Of a stretch of 64,000 bases of DNA, positions 35,311-46,062 are shown one piece after another (position 1 is the first letter of the stretch; each line of letters starts with the position of its first letter). This DNA is from Bowmanella yangjiangensis (GTDB lineage Bacteria; Pseudomonadota; Gammaproteobacteria; Enterobacterales; Alteromonadaceae): NCBI RefSeq assembly GCF_017255015.1, contig NZ_JAFKCS010000021.1, positions 1 to 64,000 of the forward strand, given 5' to 3'. Both the position numbers and the translations under genes were made by a program. Under the pieces are notes generated by a model. That model was not told the DNA's origin and did no database searches. It worked only from the letters and a program-made list of their open reading frames with translations.

Positions 35311-36345
35311 TCAGGAATCTTCATCTAGGCCAGATTTGTCCAATCCCCCGACATTCCTGGCTTGTTGTAACCCTTCCGGGGCCATATCCCGCAGGATTTC
35401 CAGAAAATCGAGGGTGGCTAAACGCTTGGCTCTTTGCAGTAACAAAGGAACTGGACTGGATGGCTCGTGTTTGCGGAAATACTCAATAATGCGATCCATC
35501 TGCCGGGTAGCATCTTCCCGGCTGTTAATTTCACCATTCATGCTTGGTGCCTGTTGCTGGGGAGCTTGTGCTGACTCTTCCGTACTCTGCTCAGTGTTTT
35601 GTCCGCGGCGAGCTAAATATTCGTTGACCACAGCGAGAGCCTCGGTCAGTGGGGTTTTCAAGGCACAGAGATCGGGAGCCTGGCTAGCACCCAAAGTGTC
35701 GTTCAAAAAGTTATCTATGCCTGTGAGGGCTTCCTGGCAGCCATTGAGGTCATCCGCTGTTTGGCGCAGCTCCTCAATTGGGCAATCCATAAAGGTGGCC
35801 GAAATGGCCGCGAGGTCCGGCCCGTCTGCTGAGTCATCACTGATCTGGCCTTTGGCGATCTGGACCTGACGTAATCCTATGGCCCCAAATATTCTTGAAC
35901 TGGCCAAAGGGGCGCGCAGCAGGCTGGACAAGGTGGCTTCTCTATCGCAAAGGGTTTGCAGGGTATTGATGCGCAGTGCCGGGTCGTTATCGTCTTCAGG
36001 ATCTAATTGCGGGTGTAGGGTTGGCCAAAATTCCAACAGTAAGCCTTGGGTTAACTGCAGGCCTTGCCTTAAGCCCCCCACTCCGTCTAAGTTGAGTAGT
36101 GCCCGGCAAAGAAATATCGCCAAGCGCAAGTCGCGACTTCTCTCCAGTAAAGTTAGGGCATTGCTTTTAACACTCCGCCAGTCCGGAGGTTCGGCATCGA
36201 CTTTGGCGTCACCAAAACTCTGTTCTGGTTTACCCTTGGCCAAGCGTTCCAGCTCGGTAAATGGTTGCTCATATTCCAAATTGTCCCCGGCAGGGGTTTC
36301 ATCTGAAAGAGGGGTCAGAAACTGGCTAATGTTTACGTCTGTCAT
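35311..36345 (-). CDS. tssA: T6SS cap/baseplate assembly protein TssA, short form
   Basis: TssA (344 aa) with the N-terminal ImpA domain (PLSDETPAGDNLEYEQPFTELERLAKGKPEQ, PDWRSVKSNALTLLERSRDLRLAIFLCRALL, FWPTLHPQLDPEDDNDPALRINTLQTL). The C-terminal part has the ....SREDATRQMDRIIEYFRKHEPSSPVPLLLQRAKRL segment, which marks TssA of the Pseudomonas H1 type. It is the first gene of the minus-strand sheath and baseplate operon and lies opposite the plus-strand gene at 36686. Confidence 0.93.
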   Translation of the reverse strand: MTDVNISQFLTPLSDETPAGDNLEYEQPFTELERLAKGKPEQSFGDAKVDAEPPDWRSVKSNALTLLERSRDLRLAIFLCRALLNLDGVGGLRQGLQLTQGLLLEFWPTLHPQLDPEDDNDPALRINTLQTLCDREATLSSLLRAPLASSRIFGAIGLRQVQIAKGQISDDSADGPDLAAISATFMDCPIEELRQTADDLNGCQEALTGIDNFLNDTLGASQAPDLCALKTPLTEALAVVNEYLARRGQNTEQSTEESAQAPQQQAPSMNGEINSREDATRQMDRIIEYFRKHEPSSPVPLLLQRAKRLATLDFLEILRDMAPEGLQQARNVGGLDKSGLDEDS

Positions 36346-36685
36346 ACGAGCTACTGGTTAAAATTCCATCTTAACTGTTGGACAGACTTCAAGGCATAGG
36401 CCACAATCCCAACAATCTAACAGTGATAAAATCTGTTAAATAACAATGACCAAATGACTCCATCCAATCTGATCAGCAGAAGAAATATTGGTTCAGCAAA
36501 TGCGTTTCAGCAAGAAATTGGCTGAAATTTGTTAAAAAAACGTTTTTACCCGGCGAATAGGTGAGACGTTATATTTGCTTAATGCGCTGCCACTGATGGG
36601 AGCCGGGCGTGAAAGCCTAGGGAAAATGCAGGCTTTCTAAAAATTCAACTAATGGGTTAGAGTAACTAACCAAGGACACAAGCTG
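36346..36685. promoter_or_regulatory. Divergent control region between tssA and the unknown plus-strand gene
   Basis: A 340-bp region without genes. It should contain the promoter of tssA (minus) and of the gene at 36686 (plus). On the minus strand TTGGTC and TTTTAT spaced by 16 bp (about 36430-36457) are a weak sigma-70 candidate. On the plus strand TTCAGCAA occurs twice (36492-36499 and 36506-36513) and TTTCAGC (36505-36511) pairs with GCTGAAA (36521-36527), which may be an operator. An 8-bp hairpin lies at 36611-36637. Confidence 0.4.
36611..36637 (+). other. 8-bp stem-loop in the leader of the unknown gene
   Basis: GAAAGCCT (36611-36618) and AGGCTTTC (36630-36637) form a perfect stem with an 11-nt loop. 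It is not followed by a U-tract on either strand, so it is unlikely to be a simple terminator. It lies 49-61 bp before the candidate starts of the plus-strand gene and could be a leader structure or an operator. Confidence 0.4.
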
Positions 36686-36982
36686 ATGGGAGGTAATATG
36701 GGACAACCTTCAATAGTTGAGGTTGACTACCATGTGTTGGTGGGCAAGCTGAAACAGGCTGCAGATACGGGCTGTCTAATTGAGCGCACAGATAAGGACA
36801 AATGGAAGGCGTATGTTGAGGAAAACCAGATCCGTGAAACCTCATTAATTGCCTTTGGAAAGGTTAAATTTAGCCGTGGTGCACCTGTTCCAGTGGCCAT
36901 TGTGATGGCCGGAGAATGGGCTGGATGCTATGTGTATTCCGACAAGGATGAGGCTGCACTTAAATACGTACCCGCCACTTAG
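36686..36982 (+). CDS. Unrecognised small protein within the T6SS cluster
   Basis: A protein of 98 aa (or 94 aa from ATG 36698) encoded against the direction of all surrounding T6SS genes. ATG 36686 has AAGGA 9 bp upstream; ATG 36698 has GGGAGGT 4 bp upstream, so either could be used. The sequence has no signal peptide or TM, begins VEVDYHVLVGKLKQAADTGC, contains IAFGKVKFSRGAPVPVAIVMAGEWAGCYVY, and appears as a compact alpha/beta domain. It ends 4 bp before the tagF stop codon. I do not recognise a family. A regulator or accessory role for the secretion system is only suggested by location. Confidence 0.65.
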   Translation: MGGNMGQPSIVEVDYHVLVGKLKQAADTGCLIERTDKDKWKAYVEENQIRETSLIAFGKVKFSRGAPVPVAIVMAGEWAGCYVYSDKDEAALKYVPAT

Positions 36983-36986
36983 CTAT

Positions 36987-37664
36987 TCACCATCGACCCG
37001 TAATAAAGGCGCTGAACGCTTCTGGCGGGGGTAGCCCCTGATAAAGCAAAAACACGGGCTCGATGTCTTCAGAGCCCAGGCTCCACCAAATACTGAAACC
37101 CGGGTACTGATTTTCCAACACGGATTGCATCTGTGTGGCTATGCTCCCTCTTACCAACTCCGCTCCGCTATGGGTGTCTAATGTCCATCCTTGCAGACTA
37201 TTACCTATTGGAGAAGCTGGCTTGGCAAGCGCCGGCGCCGGAATGGCTTCCAGTTGCTGCTCAAACGCCAGCATGTCAAAGTCACTGGACAAGGCATATA
37301 GGGCGGCATCTTCCATGCGCTCAAACCAATTGTCGGCTTGGCTGACAAAATCGATGATGTTTGTGTCAATGGCTAGGGCCTGGGCGAGGGTTAATGGGAA
37401 ATGTCTGCCGACGCTATCCACACTAGGCATCATTACACCGGTAATTGGGTGCGTGCTGAGTAAGCCGGAAGATAGCGCAAAGCGCCAGATTGGACTGACC
37501 AGATAATGACGGAGCCAACTGTCCTCCAGCGCGGCCTGACTATACTCAATGGCAGCTTGTAACCATTGATCCCAGGACGTGACCATGTCATTGGGCAGGT
37601 TACGCCTGATAAAGTCTCCTTTACCCGGCAGCTTGCCATAAAAGCCCGGTCTTTCTATCAGCAT
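36987..37664 (-). CDS. tagF: T6SS post-translational regulator TagF (ImpM family)
   Basis: A 225-aa TagF-domain protein. The N-terminal PGFYGKLPGKGDFIRRNLP and the later PIWRFALSSGLL, GVMMPSVDSVGRHFPLTLA segments are typical. In Pseudomonas TagF represses T6SS firing post-translationally, working with the FHA protein and independently of, or in parallel to, PpkA. It ends the operon that runs from tagH, 9 bp after tssM. Confidence 0.93.
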   Translation of the reverse strand: MLIERPGFYGKLPGKGDFIRRNLPNDMVTSWDQWLQAAIEYSQAALEDSWLRHYLVSPIWRFALSSGLLSTHPITGVMMPSVDSVGRHFPLTLAQALAIDTNIIDFVSQADNWFERMEDAALYALSSDFDMLAFEQQLEAIPAPALAKPASPIGNSLQGWTLDTHSGAELVRGSIATQMQSVLENQYPGFSIWWSLGSEDIEPVFLLYQGLPPPEAFSAFITGRW

Positions 37665-37673
37665 CTTGATTCC

Positions 37674-40600
37674 TTACAGGCTGTCCAGACAACCCAGGCT
37701 ACGCATCACCTGTTTGTTAAATGGGTTGATCACACTACCAGCCTTAATTTCATAACTGGCTTGCAGACCATCACTTTGAAAGCTAACCCTGAACCTGTCT
37801 CTGGTGGATGTTGCCTGGGTTTCACCCTTATCAATAAGTTTGAACCAGGCCCATGGTCCATCGGTGGCAATACCGGTGCTGTTACCACTTAGGGTTCTGA
37901 TGGAAAATCTGGAGCGTTCCAGCCCCCCCGTGGGTGGCCACACCATTTGGGTTAATCGGGTTGGACCATGCTGATAGACCAGCCGCTGATCGCCCATTTC
38001 TATTAGGCTTTGGCTCGCTGAGGCATCCAATTGCAAAGGCGTGATCTGAAAACTGAAATAGGGTTGATTAGCTCCCCCCATAAAGAAAGTTTGGCGAATA
38101 TCTGCGGCCCGTTCGAAATAACGCACCACTTGGTCAGGAACCTCAAGTTTAGCGCCGGCATTCTCTATTAATGCCCAGGGTTTCACGCTGGTGTCAATGA
38201 ATCCGGCCAGATAGCGGTTAAAGAATTCTTCCAGTAGTCCTGAAGGGCCAAAATAACGGCTGAAGTCACTGACATTGATATCATCGGGGCTGTTGGGGGC
38301 GATGGGGTAGCGACTGTCTATAGCCTGGCGACAAAATCCTGCTACTGAGGCCTGCCATACCTGATTAAAACGCTGTCTGGCATCACGAACAAACACCATA
38401 TTACTTTCTCTGACCAGACTATTCAGCCATTGCTTGAGTGGTTCTGGCTGGCGGCTTGCTTCCAACTGAATGCGCCGTATAACCCCCTGCAGGGCCGAGC
38501 TGGCATCATTGGTGCTAATACCCATAGCGGCAGAGTTGATGGTTGCCTCAACTGTGCTCAGCGCAATAAACAGTTCATTGAGGTTTGATAGCGTTGCCTT
38601 AATCGGGGCCTGTACCTCGTCCCGTTCCTTTAAAATTTCGTGTAGGCGGGCGAACTGACGGTCCACCAGGGCGGCCGGGTCTTTATTGGCGTTGAGTGCT
38701 TCGGCTTCGGATGCTTTGGAGAGTAATGACGAGACCCGATTGGTAATGCTATTCAGTCGATCTGTTTTACCTGCCGCATCAATCAAGTCAGCCGAAGACG
38801 ACACCAGTGTAGTCTGCTTTCCAACGTGCGCCAGCAAGCTCCGAATAGGCGACATCTCGGCGGATAAATCCTTTACTTTCTGCGCTCCGTCAGCAAAAGA
38901 GTTGAAACGTGCAATATCAATATCCTGCAGGTATAGATTCCAGGTGCGGACATATTCGGAGAAGTACAATTTGCTCACATCCTGAAACAAGGCATCCACT
39001 TGTTCGTCAGATAAATCCTCGCGTTGCTCATCTCGGACCACCCAGGTTTCTTTTGCGGCCAAGGCGGTCAACATAGGCCCTTGTTCAAGCAGAACGTCCT
39101 TGTAGCCAGTCAGGGTAAAGAAACCCGGCAAGCCTTTGTTCATTGGAGCATCACTGCGAAAACGGAAGTAGTGAGCCGCATCGGCACCGATATTGTCTAC
39201 CATTCTCCAAAGGGGAATGGAGCGTGCCTGGGCGCTGCGTTTTAGTTGCCCATATACTCGTTCAGAAAGGCTTTGCCTGGTCAGAGTTTTACGTACCTGT
39301 TCAACTAGCAAGCCCTGTAATCTGACCTGCGGAAGGTCGGCTTCAACCAATGCCTGTAAGTGCCCTATGAGCTGATCTCGGGGTTCGCTATTGTTTACCC
39401 CCGGAAACTGATTGGCCCAGTCTGTGGTGACCCAGGATTCAACCTCTTGCTGGTCATAGCGGCCTGGATTGCCCATCATCAGGTACACTTTCAGGGCTGC
39501 ATAGAGTAAATCGCTTTGTTCGATGCGGTTGTTTTCCTCCAACTGTTGTTCCAGACGAGCCATCACCCTGGGCAGCAACACTGCGTTCAGCGCTCGCCGA
39601 TAAGCATCGACAGCGATAGGACCAACTTTGTCCCCCTGATACAGGCCAAGCCCCATAGATAAAGGTGGGCTGCTATCTTTGTCTGCATATCCCCCGGGAA
39701 TACTTCTAAGTAGGTTTAGATAAGGCAGGATTGCGTTGATGTCGCCACGACTATCAACCAGATCACCGGCCACACCCTGATACTGGTTCACCTGCTCTTC
39801 CACCTGCTGAATGTAATCCAGATTGTTCTGATAGCTCCAGTACCAGCCGAGCATCATCAGCAAAGTTAGGACAACGGCACCGGCATAACCTATACGCTCT
39901 ATTGTGCCCCGGTTTCTTGCCCAAAATCCGGTGTTGATTACCAGACCTGCTTCTTTGAAGATCACATCCTTCATCAGCCGGGTGAGGAAATAACTACGCC
40001 CTGGTCCACTGTATGCGGGGGTTGCCTGTCGGCTCAGCCCAAAGGCTCTGGAAACGGCACCGATCAATCTGTCGATTGGGCTGCCTTCTTGAGTACCGCT
40101 GGAAAAATACACCCCCCTGAGCATGGGTTTGTCGTCGTAAACATTGGGGGCAAAAATCTCACCGATAAAATCCCGCAGGGATTGCTTAAGCGAGGCCATT
40201 TGCTCGGGAAAACCGTGTAATGCAGCGCGTCGTTGCACATCGTGCTCTGCGTCCAGTCTGGATAGCAGCCCATCAGCCAACCTGCCGATCAACTGGTCAT
40301 AACCTTGTTCAAAAGTATGAATAAATTGTGCAGGATTCTCTGAAACACTCAGGGGAAAGGTCATGCCCCATACCTGCTCTCGTTCTACCTTTCCCAGGTC
40401 GTCAAAATATGCGGTGAATCCATCCAGTAAATCAGTTTTGGTAAAGATGACATATACAGGTACTTGTACTTTCAGGCTGTCGCTTAGCTCCTTAAGCCTG
40501 CGTCTGACGGCTCTGGCGTGTAGTCGTCGGGTGTCAGGGGTCTGTGAGATAAGATCAATCAAACTGAAAGCGACTATTACACCATCCAGCGGCCGACGAC

Positions 40601-41243
40601 GGCGGTGTTTCTTTAACAACCCGAGAAAGCCTTGCCAGGCCGTCTTGTCAACCGATTCATCGCTGTCTTGTGTGGTGTAGCGCCCCGCCGTGTCGAGCAG
40701 AACCGCCTCATTAGTAAACCACCAATCGCAATTCCTGGTGCCGCCAATGCCTTTAACAGGATCTGAACCGAATCCTTCCTGCAATGGAAACCGCAAGCCG
40801 GAGTTTTTGAGCGCGGTAGTTTTACCTGCACCAGGCGGACCAATAATGACATACCAAGGAAGCTGATAGAGATATTTGTGGCCGGAACTGCCCCCCAGAC
40901 GAGACTTTTTCAAGGTTTGCATCGCTTGTTGAAAACGCTCTTGCAACAGAGTCACTTCGCTACTACTCAGATTATTTTGCTGGCTGCCTGCAGATAAGCC
41001 CTGAATGACTTGCTGATTGGCTTTTTTATGGCGGATAACCTTGAGTAGTTGGATAACCACCCATATGGCAACGACCAACAGGATACATAGGGTGCGAGTG
41101 GTATCGTCCGCCAATGGCATCCAACTGCCAAAGGCCAGGATCTGCCCGACGTACCAAATCAGTAAACATAAAATCAGTAAACCCAAAATGGACAGTACCC
41201 ATTTATTGGTTAACCAGGAAAACAGTTTTTTCAGCATTCCCAT
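37674..41243 (-). CDS. tssM: T6SS membrane complex protein TssM (IcmF)
   Basis: Inner-membrane scaffold TssM (1189 aa). Two N-terminal TMs (about 15-35 and 50-68) precede a cytoplasmic domain with Walker A GPPGAGKT (135-142); a third TM (IGYAGAVVLTLLMMLGWYW) lies near residue 440, followed by the large periplasmic part (IcmF-related and DUF1215-like) with a C-terminal beta domain that contacts TssJ. The Walker A site is intact, so ATP binding is possible. It lies 18 bp after tssL. Confidence 0.96.
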   Translation of the reverse strand: MGMLKKLFSWLTNKWVLSILGLLILCLLIWYVGQILAFGSWMPLADDTTRTLCILLVVAIWVVIQLLKVIRHKKANQQVIQGLSAGSQQNNLSSSEVTLLQERFQQAMQTLKKSRLGGSSGHKYLYQLPWYVIIGPPGAGKTTALKNSGLRFPLQEGFGSDPVKGIGGTRNCDWWFTNEAVLLDTAGRYTTQDSDESVDKTAWQGFLGLLKKHRRRRPLDGVIVAFSLIDLISQTPDTRRLHARAVRRRLKELSDSLKVQVPVYVIFTKTDLLDGFTAYFDDLGKVEREQVWGMTFPLSVSENPAQFIHTFEQGYDQLIGRLADGLLSRLDAEHDVQRRAALHGFPEQMASLKQSLRDFIGEIFAPNVYDDKPMLRGVYFSSGTQEGSPIDRLIGAVSRAFGLSRQATPAYSGPGRSYFLTRLMKDVIFKEAGLVINTGFWARNRGTIERIGYAGAVVLTLLMMLGWYWSYQNNLDYIQQVEEQVNQYQGVAGDLVDSRGDINAILPYLNLLRSIPGGYADKDSSPPLSMGLGLYQGDKVGPIAVDAYRRALNAVLLPRVMARLEQQLEENNRIEQSDLLYAALKVYLMMGNPGRYDQQEVESWVTTDWANQFPGVNNSEPRDQLIGHLQALVEADLPQVRLQGLLVEQVRKTLTRQSLSERVYGQLKRSAQARSIPLWRMVDNIGADAAHYFRFRSDAPMNKGLPGFFTLTGYKDVLLEQGPMLTALAAKETWVVRDEQREDLSDEQVDALFQDVSKLYFSEYVRTWNLYLQDIDIARFNSFADGAQKVKDLSAEMSPIRSLLAHVGKQTTLVSSSADLIDAAGKTDRLNSITNRVSSLLSKASEAEALNANKDPAALVDRQFARLHEILKERDEVQAPIKATLSNLNELFIALSTVEATINSAAMGISTNDASSALQGVIRRIQLEASRQPEPLKQWLNSLVRESNMVFVRDARQRFNQVWQASVAGFCRQAIDSRYPIAPNSPDDINVSDFSRYFGPSGLLEEFFNRYLAGFIDTSVKPWALIENAGAKLEVPDQVVRYFERAADIRQTFFMGGANQPYFSFQITPLQLDASASQSLIEMGDQRLVYQHGPTRLTQMVWPPTGGLERSRFSIRTLSGNSTGIATDGPWAWFKLIDKGETQATSTRDRFRVSFQSDGLQASYEIKAGSVINPFNKQVMRSLGCLDSL

Positions 41244-41261
41244 TGTCGTTCCCTACGTCAT

Positions 41262-42623
41262 TCAATAGGTGCGTATCAGTATTTCCACACGACGGTTTTG
41301 TTCCCGTCCTTGTGGGGTGGCATTGTCTGCGACTGGCTCGGTATCTGCTTTACCTTGCGCGACCAAACGCTCTTTTTGCATACCGTTGTTGACCAGAGCG
41401 GTAACTACGGCTCTGGCTCGTTCATCAGACAAATGCCAGTTTGAAGGGTACCTAAGTGTGCGGATTTGCTGGCTATCTGAATGGCCGGAAACCAAAATTG
41501 GGCCGGGTAAGTCTTTCAAAGCATTGGCTATCTGTTTGAAAGTGGGCCGGTAAGTGGAGGATACGTCGGCGTTGCCAGAGGCAAAAAGCCCTTTATTGTG
41601 CACTGTTATCTTTATGCCGCCCGATTCTCTGGATAAGCTGATTTGACGAGCCGCGATTTCGCCAGCCAGACTAGACTGTAAAGTTCGTAACAAGGTGTCT
41701 GGGTCAAGGGCGTTATCTAAGGGTTCCACCAGCACCGGCGCAGTATCGTCAGCCTGGGCGAGTTGCGGAATTTCCCTGCCTAGTTGGCTAATTCGGGAGA
41801 AGGTTTCATCTGAGGCCTCATTGATTGAAAAATAGAAGCCGATATAGGTCAGCATCAAGATCCCCGATAAGATTGCCGCCACCACCCACCAAGGAAACAT
41901 TTTAGCTATCACTGGGCGCCCATCCTGTACTCCCTGCCACTGCTCTGATAGCTCTGGTGCGGGTAATGGCATGACCTGTCTGAGTGTCTGATAAAGGCCG
42001 GTGCGGATTTGCTGTAAGGCGGCCTGACCATTCTGCTGAACGGCAAACTTGCCCTGAAAGCCAAGACTCAGGCAGTGATACATGAGCTCTAGAATGGCTT
42101 GGTTTGCTCCTGGGTTTTCTGATCTGTTTGCCAGAATTTGAAAAAATCGTTCCCCTCCCCGCGTGTCGTTATGTAAAGAGCTCAACAGGCTATTCTGACT
42201 CCAATGACTGGCATGTCCCCATGGCGTATTGAGTACAATTTCATCAATAAAGGCGCACAGAATGTAACGGGCTTCTAAGGCTGTATCTGGGGCTACACCT
42301 TGGCTTGTGCAGGTGCGTTCATAACTGCGCATCAGACCCGTGATATGGTTCTGTAAACCCAGCGTGTCGCTATGCTGTAAGGTACTGCGGAGCTGCCTGG
42401 CCAGTGAAAAGATCATGGTGGCCGCATTTAGCAATACATGGTTACCTGATGTTCCTAACATAGTGACATCGGGTGAGTCCTGATCAGATATTTGTCTGGG
42501 TTGTGGCGATATCGGCGGAACAGAGGCTGCTGCGGGCTGTTGTTGAGGTGGTTCCTGTGCCACAGTGCGACGTCGGCCTGGCGACGGCATTATCAGGGTG
42601 CGGTCAAGATCATCATTAACCAT
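41262..42623 (-). CDS. tssL: T6SS membrane complex protein TssL (DotU) with OmpA-like domain
   Basis: A 453-aa 'evolved' TssL. A Pro/Gln-rich N-terminus precedes the DotU domain (MRSYERTCTSQGVAPDTALEARYILCAFIDEIVLNTPWG), one TM (VVAAILSGILMLTYIGFYF), and a C-terminal OmpA-like peptidoglycan-binding domain (ILVSGHSDSQQIRTLRYPSNWHLSDERARAVV, EQNRRVEILI). The OmpA domain anchors the complex to the wall, replacing the need for a separate TagL-type protein. It overlaps no gene and lies 2 bp after tssK. Confidence 0.95.
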   Translation of the reverse strand: MVNDDLDRTLIMPSPGRRRTVAQEPPQQQPAAASVPPISPQPRQISDQDSPDVTMLGTSGNHVLLNAATMIFSLARQLRSTLQHSDTLGLQNHITGLMRSYERTCTSQGVAPDTALEARYILCAFIDEIVLNTPWGHASHWSQNSLLSSLHNDTRGGERFFQILANRSENPGANQAILELMYHCLSLGFQGKFAVQQNGQAALQQIRTGLYQTLRQVMPLPAPELSEQWQGVQDGRPVIAKMFPWWVVAAILSGILMLTYIGFYFSINEASDETFSRISQLGREIPQLAQADDTAPVLVEPLDNALDPDTLLRTLQSSLAGEIAARQISLSRESGGIKITVHNKGLFASGNADVSSTYRPTFKQIANALKDLPGPILVSGHSDSQQIRTLRYPSNWHLSDERARAVVTALVNNGMQKERLVAQGKADTEPVADNATPQGREQNRRVEILIRTY

Positions 42624-42625
42624 AA

Positions 42626-43948
42626 TTATTGCCTAATTGCCCAGAAACTGATGTCCAGGCCTGGGTATTGTCCCGCCACGTGCAGGGCTAGATTGCCGGT
42701 TGATTCAATGTCTTGCCAAGCGCTACTGGTTTTGTCCAACTGAAAATACGTGGTACCGGCCTGATAAGGAATCTGCCGGGGCGCTGCTGGCAGTGGGCTG
42801 ATATTGACCCCCGGCAGTGATTTATTGATAAGCTGGGCGATTTTCTCCACTGAGCCGACTTTCATTTGTCCAGGTAAGCCCTGGCGCAGTCGGTCATCTG
42901 GTACATCGGCCTGAATAGCGAAGATAAACATGGCTTTACGCAGCATATCCTGATTGCCAATTGCACCTGTGCGAATGCCATACTGATTCGGCTGACTCAG
43001 TTCAATCTGCGTAGCGGCCGCTTCCAACACAGTGCTCATGGCTAGACGCAAGCTGGTCATGATAGGCAGAAAAGTGTCTTTCAAAGCGTCCTGCCGATAT
43101 GGTGGATAGTTTTCCGGACGCCGGTTTCTATTGGTAAAAGTGGCCAGTTCTCCGGCTGTTTGCAAGAGCTGTTGGTAAAGCTGCAAAGGGTGGAGGCAGG
43201 GCTGGTGCAATAAATGATGAATTAAAGGCTCAATGCGGTTGATGGCCTGCAGGAGCAGAAAGTCAGCAATCTCTGTGCTGCTGCGGCCTGCGCCTGATAC
43301 TCGGGTTGCCAGATTTTCCGCTCGCTGGTGGAGCATGGATTCAAGTTCAACAATAAAGCCGTGTAAGTTAGTTTGATTGTTGGCATCCAATGCCGGTGGA
43401 ATAAAATCTTCATCGAGATGAATGTTTCTGTCTGCGCCTACCTCCAGGACTTTTGCTACCGCCAGTGTTTGAAAGGCATCCTGTTGTTGGTTGGAGAGTG
43501 ACAAGTTAAAGCGCGGTTTCGCCACTTCTATTTCTGCATCCTGCCCTGAAGCATCCGCGGCATCTCTGATCATCTGCACATATGAATGAAAACGAACATG
43601 GTCAGCATCGTTTTCGTTGCTGAATTCCTGACCCGATTGGGTTGTAACAGGTAGGCTCAAGTATATGGTCAGATCGCGACTACCCTCGGGCAGATCCAGC
43701 ACTGGCATATTGCCTTCGAGGTCAAAATACAGGCCATCCGGTAATACCCCCCGGCATTTTTTGAAAGACAGCTTTCCTACCTTCAGAAGCTCTCTGTCTA
43801 ATGTCAGTGCTGTGAACCCCCAGTAATAGGCATGCATTCCCTGGGCGATATTGTGCAGCTGTTCGAGTAAAAACCTGTCCTGTTGTTGAAAGTGTTGCGG
43901 TCTTAAGAACATGCCCTCAGACCAGGAAATTCTATTATTTGATGTCAT
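42626..43948 (-). CDS. tssK: T6SS baseplate-membrane connector TssK
   Basis: TssK (440 aa) connects the baseplate wedges to the TssJLM membrane complex. The start NRISWSEGMFLRPQHFQQQDRFLLEQL and the LSLPVTTQS, HYLHQPCLHPLQLY-like and C-terminal AGTTYFQLDKTSSAWQDIESTGNLALHVAGQYPGLDISFWAIR blocks are characteristic. It is separated from tssJ by 28 bp and from tssL by 2 bp. Confidence 0.95.
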   Translation of the reverse strand: MTSNNRISWSEGMFLRPQHFQQQDRFLLEQLHNIAQGMHAYYWGFTALTLDRELLKVGKLSFKKCRGVLPDGLYFDLEGNMPVLDLPEGSRDLTIYLSLPVTTQSGQEFSNENDADHVRFHSYVQMIRDAADASGQDAEIEVAKPRFNLSLSNQQQDAFQTLAVAKVLEVGADRNIHLDEDFIPPALDANNQTNLHGFIVELESMLHQRAENLATRVSGAGRSSTEIADFLLLQAINRIEPLIHHLLHQPCLHPLQLYQQLLQTAGELATFTNRNRRPENYPPYRQDALKDTFLPIMTSLRLAMSTVLEAAATQIELSQPNQYGIRTGAIGNQDMLRKAMFIFAIQADVPDDRLRQGLPGQMKVGSVEKIAQLINKSLPGVNISPLPAAPRQIPYQAGTTYFQLDKTSSAWQDIESTGNLALHVAGQYPGLDISFWAIRQ

Positions 43949-43976
43949 TCCTTCACCACATCCTCTGAGCCGACAA

Positions 43977-44480
43977 TTACTCGATGTTTAACTGCAGCGC
44001 GTTACTGCCAAGCACAACCCGTATTTCGGAATTAGAATCTGACGGCAATTCCACCACACGCTTCCAGGTTGCGTTATCAATATCCCTATAGGCTGCAATT
44101 AAGCCAAGATAGCGGGTATTTTCATCAAATATGATGTCTTTCTGGTATTCCTGCCCAGGCTTCAACTCAAGGTCGTCATGGCGAATATAGTCATTGCCGA
44201 GTTCACCTGCGGCTTTGTCGTACAATGAGAAAAAATCGGCACTGTTAAAGGCGCCGGGGGATTTGAGTTCATAGAGCCGGATCAAAATAGGTGAAGGGCG
44301 TCCATTGATATCTGGATTTACGTCGGTGGCAGCGACTACGGTTAGTTCGGCTTTGGTTACCACCGAAAATACATCCTGTACCATAGTGCTTGATCCACAG
44401 CCCAGCAAAGAGACGGTTAATCCAAGTGGCACAATCCAGCGATAAATTAGCGCAGAACGCTTGTTTCCGACTCCTGACAT
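43977..44480 (-). CDS. tssJ: T6SS outer-membrane lipoprotein TssJ
   Basis: Lipoprotein TssJ (167 aa), which tethers the TssLM complex to the outer membrane. The basic N-terminus and hydrophobic core (WIVPLGLTVSLLGC) end in a lipobox with the acylated Cys near residue 28. The mature domain is the transthyretin-like TssJ fold, with the typical N-P-D-x-N-G-R-P-S-P-I-L-I-R-L-Y-E-L-K motif. It follows tagH by 100 bp. Confidence 0.94.
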   Translation of the reverse strand: MSGVGNKRSALIYRWIVPLGLTVSLLGCGSSTMVQDVFSVVTKAELTVVAATDVNPDINGRPSPILIRLYELKSPGAFNSADFFSLYDKAAGELGNDYIRHDDLELKPGQEYQKDIIFDENTRYLGLIAAYRDIDNATWKRVVELPSDSNSEIRVVLGSNALQLNIE

Positions 44481-44580
44481 CCTTCCCTCCTGGTTCGTTG
44501 TTGGAGTTCGCTATTTGTTTGTTTTTTAAACGTAATGCCTTTACTTATAGTTTAATTTCCATGAATGTGCGGGGATATTT

Positions 44581-45840
<1,260 letters not shown>

Positions 45841-45963
45841 TCTCCACTACTTAGTTCCATGCGTGTGTTGTTAAGCATCATGCTTGGTTGATACGTTTTA
45901 CTGCCATCTATTGGAGAATTTTAATAACACTTGGCAGTACAACGTTCGGCGGGCATGATAATT

Positions 45964-46011
45964 AACCTGTTTTCCGTCAGGTTGATTTTTCACCAATAAA
46001 CAATAGGTGAA
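45964..46011. promoter_or_regulatory. Two inverted repeats between tagH and the alkyltransferase-like gene
   Basis: AACCTG (45964-45969) pairs with CAGGTT (45978-45983), and TTCACC (45989-45994) pairs with GGTGAA (46006-46011) with an 11-bp spacer. They lie in the divergent region between the T6SS membrane operon and the gene at 46063 and may be regulator sites for either. No clear -10/-35 pair was found. Confidence 0.35.
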
Positions 46012-46062
46012 GGATTAACCTTTAACAAATAAAAACAGATAGATAGCGTTGAAGTATTGAGC

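Noticed and set aside
34916-35869. A 317-codon plus-strand open frame across tssB and tssA
   Set aside because: It overlaps two well-conserved T6SS genes on the other strand and has a composition typical of a shadow frame.
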